DNA of 64,000 nt from Geodermatophilus obscurus (GTDB taxonomy: Bacteria > Actinomycetota > Actinomycetes > Mycobacteriales > Geodermatophilaceae): NCBI RefSeq assembly GCF_900115395.1, contig NZ_FOWE01000005.1:1-64000 (forward strand), read 5' to 3'. Below the pieces are notes generated by a model that saw nothing but the letters and a program-made list of their open reading frames with translations, did not search any database and was not told the DNA's origin. The position numbers were made by a program, and so were the translations under genes. Of the stretch, positions 59,946 through 64,000 are shown piece after piece. Within the stretch, counting starts at the first letter, position 1. Every line of letters starts with the position of its first letter.

Positions 59946-61465
59946 TGCCGGTGCTCCTCGGTCCACTGCTGCACGAACGACTTCCGGGGCGGGGTGGGCA
60001 GGTCGCGGCTGCGGGTCCAGGCGCTCGCCGGCGGCGGAAGGGCAGCGGGCAGCGTCGGCTTCCCGCGGGCGAGGAACCGGCCGAGCCCGGCGGCGCGCTG
60101 GGCCAGGTGCCACAGCCGCGGGTTGCTCATCACCCGCGCCAGGCCGCGGAAGGCGACGGCCTCGGCGGTGGGCCGCGTCTGCGCCTCGACGTGCTCGCCG
60201 CGCAGGTGCACGAGGATCGAGGGGATGTCGATGGCCACCGGGCAGACGTCGTAGCAGGCGCCGCACAGCGACGAGGCGTAGGGCAGCGAGGCGTTGTCCT
60301 CGACGCCGGTGAGCTGCGGGGACAGCACCGCGCCGATCGGGCCGGGGTAGACCGAGCCGTAGGCGTGCCCGCCGGTGCGCTCGTAGACCGGGCAGACGTT
60401 GAGGCAGGCCGAGCAGCGGATGCAGTGCAGCGCCTCGCGGCCCACCTCGTCGGCGAGGACCGCCGTCCGCCCGTTGTCGAGCAGCACGAGGTGGAACTCC
60501 TGCGGCCCGTCGCCGGGGGTCACGCCGGCCCAGGTGGAGGTGTAGGGGTTCATCCGCTCGCCGGTGGAGGAGCGGGGGAGCAGCTGCAGGAAGACGCCGA
60601 GGTCCTCCCAGCGCGGCACGACCTTCTCGATGCCCATGACGGTGATGAGCGTCTGCGGCAGGGTCAGGCACATCCGGCCGTTGCCCTCGCTCTCGACGAC
60701 CGACAGCGTGCCGGTCTCGGCGACGGCGAAGTTGGCCCCGCTGACGGCGACCCGGGCGCGCAGGAACCGCTCCCGCAGGTGGGTGCGCGCGGCCATCGCC
60801 AGCCGGCGGGGGTCGTCGGTGAGCCCGGGGTCGACGCCGGGGATGGTGCGGCGGAAGATCTCGCGGATCTCCGAGCGGTTCTTGTGGATGGCCGGCACGA
60901 GGATGTGGCTGGGGGAGTCCTCGCCCAGCTGCACGATCAGCTCGGCCAGGTCGGTCTCGATCGCCTCGATGCCGGCGGCCTCGAGCGCCTCGTTGAGTCC
61001 GATCTCCTGGGTGGCCATCGACTTGACCTTGACAACCTCGCGGCTGCCGGTCGCCTGCACCAGCCCGGTGACGATGCGGTTGGCCTCGGTGGCGTCCCGC
61101 GCCCAGTGCACGGTCCCGCCGCGGGCGGTGACCTGCCGCTCGAGCTCCTCGAGGTGCTCGTCGAGGCGGGCCATGGTCGCGGCCTTGAGCGCCTTGCCGG
61201 CCTGGCGCAGCTGCTCCCAGTGCGGCACCTCGGCGACGACGGCGGCGCGCTTGCCGCGGATCGTCGTCGTCGCCCGGCCGAGGTTGGCGCGCAGCTGGCC
61301 GTCGCGCAGGGCGGTGCGGGCGGCGTCCGGGAAGGACTGCGTGCCGCGCAGGTGGCCCACGCCGCGGGGTGCCGTGGGCAGGCCGAGGAACGTCGTCCCG
61401 GAGCGGGGGGCGCCGGGCGCGAGGGGCGTCGGCTCGGCGCGGGAGTCCTGCGGCGTCGTCGTCAC
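59942..61465 (-). CDS. lutB: Lactate utilisation iron-sulfur protein LutB
   Basis: This 507-aa protein is the iron-sulfur subunit of LutABC. The N-terminal LUD-type region has VVKVKSMATQEIGLNEALEAAGIE and VSGANFAVAETGTLSVVESEGNGRMCLTLPQTLITVMGIEKVVP. Two 4Fe-4S clusters follow, CIRCSACLNVCPVYERTGGHAYGSVYPGPIGAVL near residue 350 and LCGACYDVCPVAIDIP near 405. Electrons from lactate oxidation pass through these clusters, probably to the quinone pool. The GTG at 61465 has GGGAGG 6 nt upstream. It overlaps lutC by 4 bp and follows lutA after 28 nt. Confidence 0.94.
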   Translation of the reverse strand: MTTTPQDSRAEPTPLAPGAPRSGTTFLGLPTAPRGVGHLRGTQSFPDAARTALRDGQLRANLGRATTTIRGKRAAVVAEVPHWEQLRQAGKALKAATMARLDEHLEELERQVTARGGTVHWARDATEANRIVTGLVQATGSREVVKVKSMATQEIGLNEALEAAGIEAIETDLAELIVQLGEDSPSHILVPAIHKNRSEIREIFRRTIPGVDPGLTDDPRRLAMAARTHLRERFLRARVAVSGANFAVAETGTLSVVESEGNGRMCLTLPQTLITVMGIEKVVPRWEDLGVFLQLLPRSSTGERMNPYTSTWAGVTPGDGPQEFHLVLLDNGRTAVLADEVGREALHCIRCSACLNVCPVYERTGGHAYGSVYPGPIGAVLSPQLTGVEDNASLPYASSLCGACYDVCPVAIDIPSILVHLRGEHVEAQTRPTAEAVAFRGLARVMSNPRLWHLAQRAAGLGRFLARGKPTLPAALPPPASAWTRSRDLPTPPRKSFVQQWTEEHRQ

Positions 61466-61493
61466 CGGTTCGCCTCCCACGCGCGAGAGGCGG

Positions 61494-62267
61494 TCACGCC
61501 CGGACCGCCGGGCGGGTGGTCTGGGTGGGGCTCACGTCGTCCTCCGTCGAGGCCAGGATCTCGGCCAGGTGCACCGTGCGGGTGCCCGAGCGCAGCCGCG
61601 ACAGCCCGCCGCCGATGTGCACCAGGCACGAGGAGTCCCCGGCGGTGCACACCTCGGCGCCGGTGGACAGCACGTTGGCCATCTTGTCGGTGAGCATCGC
61701 CGTCGAGGTGTCGGCGTTCTTCACCGCGAAGGTGCCGCCGAACCCGCAGCAGGACTCCGCGCCGGGCAGCTCCACGAGGTCGAGCCCGCGGACGGCGCGC
61801 AGCAGGGCGAGCGGCCGGTCGCCGACCCGCAGCAGCCGCAGCGAGTGGCAGGTCGGGTGGTAGGTGACCCGGTGCGGGTAGTAGGCGCCGACGTCGGTCA
61901 CCCCGAGGACGTCGACGAGGAACTGCGACAGCTCGTAGGTGCGCCCGGCCAGCGCCTGCGCCTCGTCGGCCAGCGCGTGCTCCCCGGCGCGCCGGGCCAC
62001 CATCGCCTGCTGGTGGTGGATCGAGGCGACGCACGAGCCCGACGGCGCCACGACGGCCTCGGCGCCGGCGAAGGCGCGCACGTGGTTGGCCACGATCGGC
62101 ACCGCCTCGCGCCGGTAGCCGGTGTTGACGTGCATCTGCCCGCAGCAGGCCTGCGTCGGCGGCACGACCACCTCGTGGCCCAGCCGCTCCAGCAGCACCG
62201 CGGTCGCCCGCGCCACCTGGGGCACCACGGTGTCGACCAGGCAGGTGGCGAACAGCGCGACCCTCAC
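61494..62267 (-). CDS. lutA: Lactate utilisation protein LutA
   Basis: This 257-aa protein has two CCG domains, VPPTQACCGQMHVNTGYR near residues 36-53 and LPGAESCCGFGGTFAVKNADTSTAM near 165-190, with further Cys-His positions in PSGSCVASIHHQQ and YHPTCHSLRLL. It is the LutA/YkgE subunit of the L-lactate dehydrogenase complex. The GTG start has GGAGGG upstream and overlaps the stop of the LacI gene (GTGA), so regulator and enzyme are co-translated. The C-terminal tail TEDDVSPTQTTRPAVRA is a short extension. Confidence 0.94.
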   Translation of the reverse strand: MRVALFATCLVDTVVPQVARATAVLLERLGHEVVVPPTQACCGQMHVNTGYRREAVPIVANHVRAFAGAEAVVAPSGSCVASIHHQQAMVARRAGEHALADEAQALAGRTYELSQFLVDVLGVTDVGAYYPHRVTYHPTCHSLRLLRVGDRPLALLRAVRGLDLVELPGAESCCGFGGTFAVKNADTSTAMLTDKMANVLSTGAEVCTAGDSSCLVHIGGGLSRLRSGTRTVHLAEILASTEDDVSPTQTTRPAVRA

Positions 62268-63307
62268 GGGCCCTCCTCCCGGTCGGCCGTCCTGTCGCGG
62301 CGGACCATGCTCGACTCGCGGACGACGAGCGTCGGCTCGAAGACCTCCTGCACGTGCACGTGTCCGTCCCCGCGGGCCTCGTCGAGCAGCAGTTCCGCGG
62401 CCCGCGAGCCGAGGGCCTGGCGCGGCTTGCGCACCGAGGTCAGCGGCACCGCGGCGGCCGCGGCGAAGTCGATGTCGTCGTACCCCACGATGGCGAACTC
62501 GTCGGGTACCCGCACCCCCTGGCGCACCATCTCCTGCAGCACGCCGAGCGCCATGAGGTCGTTGGCGCACACCGCGGCGGTGGGCCGGTGGGCGGCGGGC
62601 ATCCCGACGATGCGGGCGGCGGCCTCGCGGCCGGCCGCCACGGTGAGCGCCTCGGTGGAGAGGACGACGAGCGCGTCGTCGCTGCCGGTGGCCTCCCGGA
62701 CGACGGCCTGCACGCCGGCGAGCCGCTCCTGCACCTGCGGCAGGTCCGAGGCGCCGCCGATGAAGGCGATCCGCCGGTGCCCGCGCTCGAGCAGGTGCCC
62801 GCCGGCCAGCCGGCCGCCGAGGACGTCGTCGACGGCGACCGCGCACTGGTCGGCCGACGGCGCCCGGCGGTCGACCAGCACCACCGGCACGCCCCGGCGG
62901 CGCAGCGTCTGCAGGTGCGGGTTCAGCTCGCCGGTGGGGGTGATGAGCACGCCCTGCACCCGCTGCTCGGCGAGCACGTCGAGGTGGGCGCTCTCCTTCT
63001 CCGGGCGGTCGTCGGAGTTGCAGAGGAACACCGCCAGGCCGGCCCTGTTGGCGACGTCCTCGACGCCGCGGGCGACGTCGGTGAAGAACGGGTTGGCGAT
63101 GTCGAGCACGACCAGGCCGATGGTGCGGCTGTGCCCGGCGCGCAGGTGACGGGCCGACTCGTTGCGCACGAAGCCCAGGACGGCGATCGCCGACAGCACC
63201 CGCTCGCGGGTCGGCGCGCTCACCACGTCGGGCCGGTTGAGGACGTTGCTGACCGTCCCGACCGAGACCCCGGCACGCTCGGCGACGTCGCGGATGCTCG
63301 CGGCCAC
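62264..63307 (-). CDS. LacI-family repressor of rhamnose/lactate genes
   Basis: This 347-aa repressor has a LacI helix-turn-helix SIRDVAERAGVSVGTVSNVLNRPDVVSAPTRERVLSAIAVLGFVRNESARHLRAG at residues 4-58, then the sugar-binding core SRTIGLVVLDIANPFFTDVARGVEDVANRAGLAVFLCNSDD and a C-terminal YDDIDFAAAAAVPLTSVRKPRQALGSRAAELLLDEA. The GTG at 63307 follows GGGAGGAGACGCC. It begins an operon with lutABC and is divergent from rhaM-rhaI. Two TGAAACGTTTCA-like sites lie in the intergenic region. The effector is probably rhamnose or a rhamnose metabolite (context inference). Confidence 0.92.
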   Translation of the reverse strand: MAASIRDVAERAGVSVGTVSNVLNRPDVVSAPTRERVLSAIAVLGFVRNESARHLRAGHSRTIGLVVLDIANPFFTDVARGVEDVANRAGLAVFLCNSDDRPEKESAHLDVLAEQRVQGVLITPTGELNPHLQTLRRRGVPVVLVDRRAPSADQCAVAVDDVLGGRLAGGHLLERGHRRIAFIGGASDLPQVQERLAGVQAVVREATGSDDALVVLSTEALTVAAGREAAARIVGMPAAHRPTAAVCANDLMALGVLQEMVRQGVRVPDEFAIVGYDDIDFAAAAAVPLTSVRKPRQALGSRAAELLLDEARGDGHVHVQEVFEPTLVVRESSMVRRDRTADREEGP

Positions 63308-63376
63308 GGCGTCTCCTCCCGGGGGTCGGGGCTCGGGACGGGACACCGTCCGGTGCCGTGATGGTCGTCGCTGTCC

Positions 63377-63388
63377 TGAAACGTGTCA
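63377..63388. promoter_or_regulatory. LacI-type operator 1
   Basis: TGAAACGTGTCA differs by one base from the palindrome TGAAACGTTTCA. It lies 70 bp before the lacI start, where it would block lacI-lutABC transcription. Confidence 0.65.
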
Positions 63389-63420
63389 AACACCCGTCAC
63401 GAGCCGTAGGGGACCGCCGC

Positions 63421-63468
63421 GGTGTCTCATGACACCGATTGACACGGTCCCGAGCGGCGTCCTATGGT
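63421..63468 (+). promoter_or_regulatory. rhaMI promoter with flanking inverted repeat
   Basis: A perfect TTGACA -35 at 63439-63444 and a TATGGT -10 at 63463-63468 are spaced 18 nt, a clear housekeeping promoter for rhaM. Just upstream, GGTGTC-TCAT-GACACC at 63421-63436 is a perfect 6-bp inverted repeat that may bind a second regulator. Confidence 0.7.
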
Positions 63469-63485
63469 CCAGGCCACAGCGTCGC

Positions 63486-63497
63486 TGAATCGTTTCA
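63486..63497. promoter_or_regulatory. LacI-type operator 2
   Basis: TGAATCGTTTCA differs by one base from TGAAACGTTTCA. It lies just after the predicted rhaM transcription start and before the ribosome site, a typical roadblock position. It is 109 bp from operator 1, so looping is possible. Confidence 0.7.
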
Positions 63498-63514
63498 CGG
63501 CAGGAAGGGCCGGC

Positions 63515-63877
63515 ATGTCACGTGCCTGCTTCACCCTCCAGGTCCGCCCCGACCGGCTGGCCGAGTACCGCGCACGGCACGCCGCCGTCTGGCCGGAGAT
63601 GCTGCGCGCGCTGCGCGACGCCGGCTGGGGGGAGTACCTGCTCTACCTGCGCGACGACGGCCTGCTGGTCGGCGTCGTGGAGACCGACGACCTCGCGGCC
63701 GCCCAGGCGGCCGTGGACGCCACCGAGGTGAGCGGCCGCTGGGAGGCCGAGATGGCGCCCTTCTTCACCACCGGCGACGGCCGTGGCAAGGCCACGCTCG
63801 ACCTGGTCTTCGACCTCGACGCCCAGCTCGCCGCCGCCGGCGAGCACCCTCCCCGTCCGAACGGAGACGCCCCGTGA
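63515..63877 (+). CDS. rhaM: L-rhamnose mutarotase
   Basis: This 120-aa protein belongs to the RhaM/YiiL dimeric alpha-beta barrel family that interconverts the anomers of L-rhamnose. Landmarks are CFTLQVRPDRLAEYRARHAAVWPEMLRALRDAGWGEYLLYLRDDGLLVGVVETDD at residues 5-60, including the catalytic His in RHAAVWPEM, and the Trp-rich SGRWEAEMAPFF. The C-terminus DLVFDLDAQLAAAGEHP is extended. The ATG has GGAAGGG upstream. It overlaps rhaI by 4 bp (GTGA) and is divergent from lacI-lutABC. Confidence 0.92.
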   Translation: MSRACFTLQVRPDRLAEYRARHAAVWPEMLRALRDAGWGEYLLYLRDDGLLVGVVETDDLAAAQAAVDATEVSGRWEAEMAPFFTTGDGRGKATLDLVFDLDAQLAAAGEHPPRPNGDAP

Positions 63878-64000
63878 CCACCGACCTCCGCGCCCGCGCG
63901 CTCGCCGCGCTGGCCGACCAGACGATCGAGCTGCCCTCCTGGGCGTTCGGCAACTCCGGCACCCGCTTCAAGGTGTTCGGCCAGCCCGGCGTGGCCCGCG
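63874..64000 (+). CDS. rhaI: L-rhamnose isomerase, N-terminal fragment
   Basis: Only the first 42 residues lie in the window: VTTDLRARALAALADQTIELPSWAFGNSGTRFKVFGQPGVAR. The WAFGNSGTRFKVFGQPG motif is typical of the xylose-isomerase-like RhaI class (Pseudomonas type) that converts L-rhamnose to L-rhamnulose. The GTG start overlaps the rhaM stop. The gene continues past the right edge; kinase and aldolase genes may follow. Confidence 0.88.
   Translation, partial: MTTDLRARALAALADQTIELPSWAFGNSGTRFKVFGQPGVAR

Noticed and set aside
1..64000. tRNA, rRNA or insertion-sequence genes
   Set aside because: No cloverleaf-like segment with a TTCGA-type arm, rRNA-like stretch or transposase motif was noticed. 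This was a reading by eye, so a covariance-model scan would be needed to exclude small RNAs.

Overview
The window comes from a very GC-rich chromosome with many GTG starts and 4-bp GTGA/ATGA gene overlaps. It carries a DtxR/IdeR-type iron box, a Zur-type box, a fur-katG pair, a DUF5313 protein and F420-type LLM oxidoreductases. Together these point to an actinobacterium. A member of the Geodermatophilales (Blastococcus/Geodermatophilus-like) is my best guess, but this is inference from style and gene content. No rRNA, tRNA, CRISPR array or complete insertion sequence was seen.

Layout. (1) 1-2969: the end of a RibD/DHFR-like reductase, then a zinc pair, aztD (metallochaperone) and aztC (Zn-binding lipoprotein), behind a Zur-type palindrome. 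(2) 3291-11759: five same-strand genes, the least explained part of the window: a DUF2235 lipase-like protein, a 4-TM membrane protein, a 1052-aa protein of no family I can name, a helix-rich protein broken by an apparent 1-nt deletion, and a protein whose C-terminal part looks like a PD-(D/E)XK nuclease. The last three have overlapping start and stop codons. (3) 11888-23809: iron-siderophore lipoprotein, GDPD, B3/B4-domain protein, FAD oxidoreductase, fur-katG, an EAL phosphodiesterase, an LLM oxidoreductase with an SRPBCC protein, and an enoyl-CoA hydratase divergent from an HxlR regulator. (4) 24523-29997: sugar ABC importer (two permeases and a lipoprotein, no ATPase) divergent from a GH2 glycosidase. 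(5) 30152-36490: VOC protein, a mac-tetR-MFS operon with a frameshifted mac, an isochorismatase-fold protein, and an FAD oxidase/ALDH7 pair that fits pipecolate (lysine) oxidation. (6) 36526-43834: leucine catabolism (methylcrotonyl-CoA carboxylase beta and alpha, isovaleryl-CoA dehydrogenase-like protein) divergent from a TetR gene across phased GTTAAC sites, plus an acyl-CoA synthetase. (7) 43987-58741: tetR-mmpL, a NuoF-like protein, methyltransferase, Tat-exported PHP protein, GGDEF cyclase, alpha/beta hydrolase, amylosucrase, patatin, SpoIIE-type phosphatase and DUF5313. (8) 58842-64000: a cysteine-less thioredoxin-like protein, then lacI-lutABC divergent from rhaM-rhaI. Rhamnose breakdown yields lactaldehyde and then lactate, which LutABC can oxidise, so the divergent units form one pathway under one LacI-type repressor.

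Two genes (mac at 32308-32897 and the helix-rich gene at 8867-10440) would each be restored by adding one base, so sequencing error should be considered for both. Several regulators start right behind a TAnnnT -10 element and appear to be leaderless.
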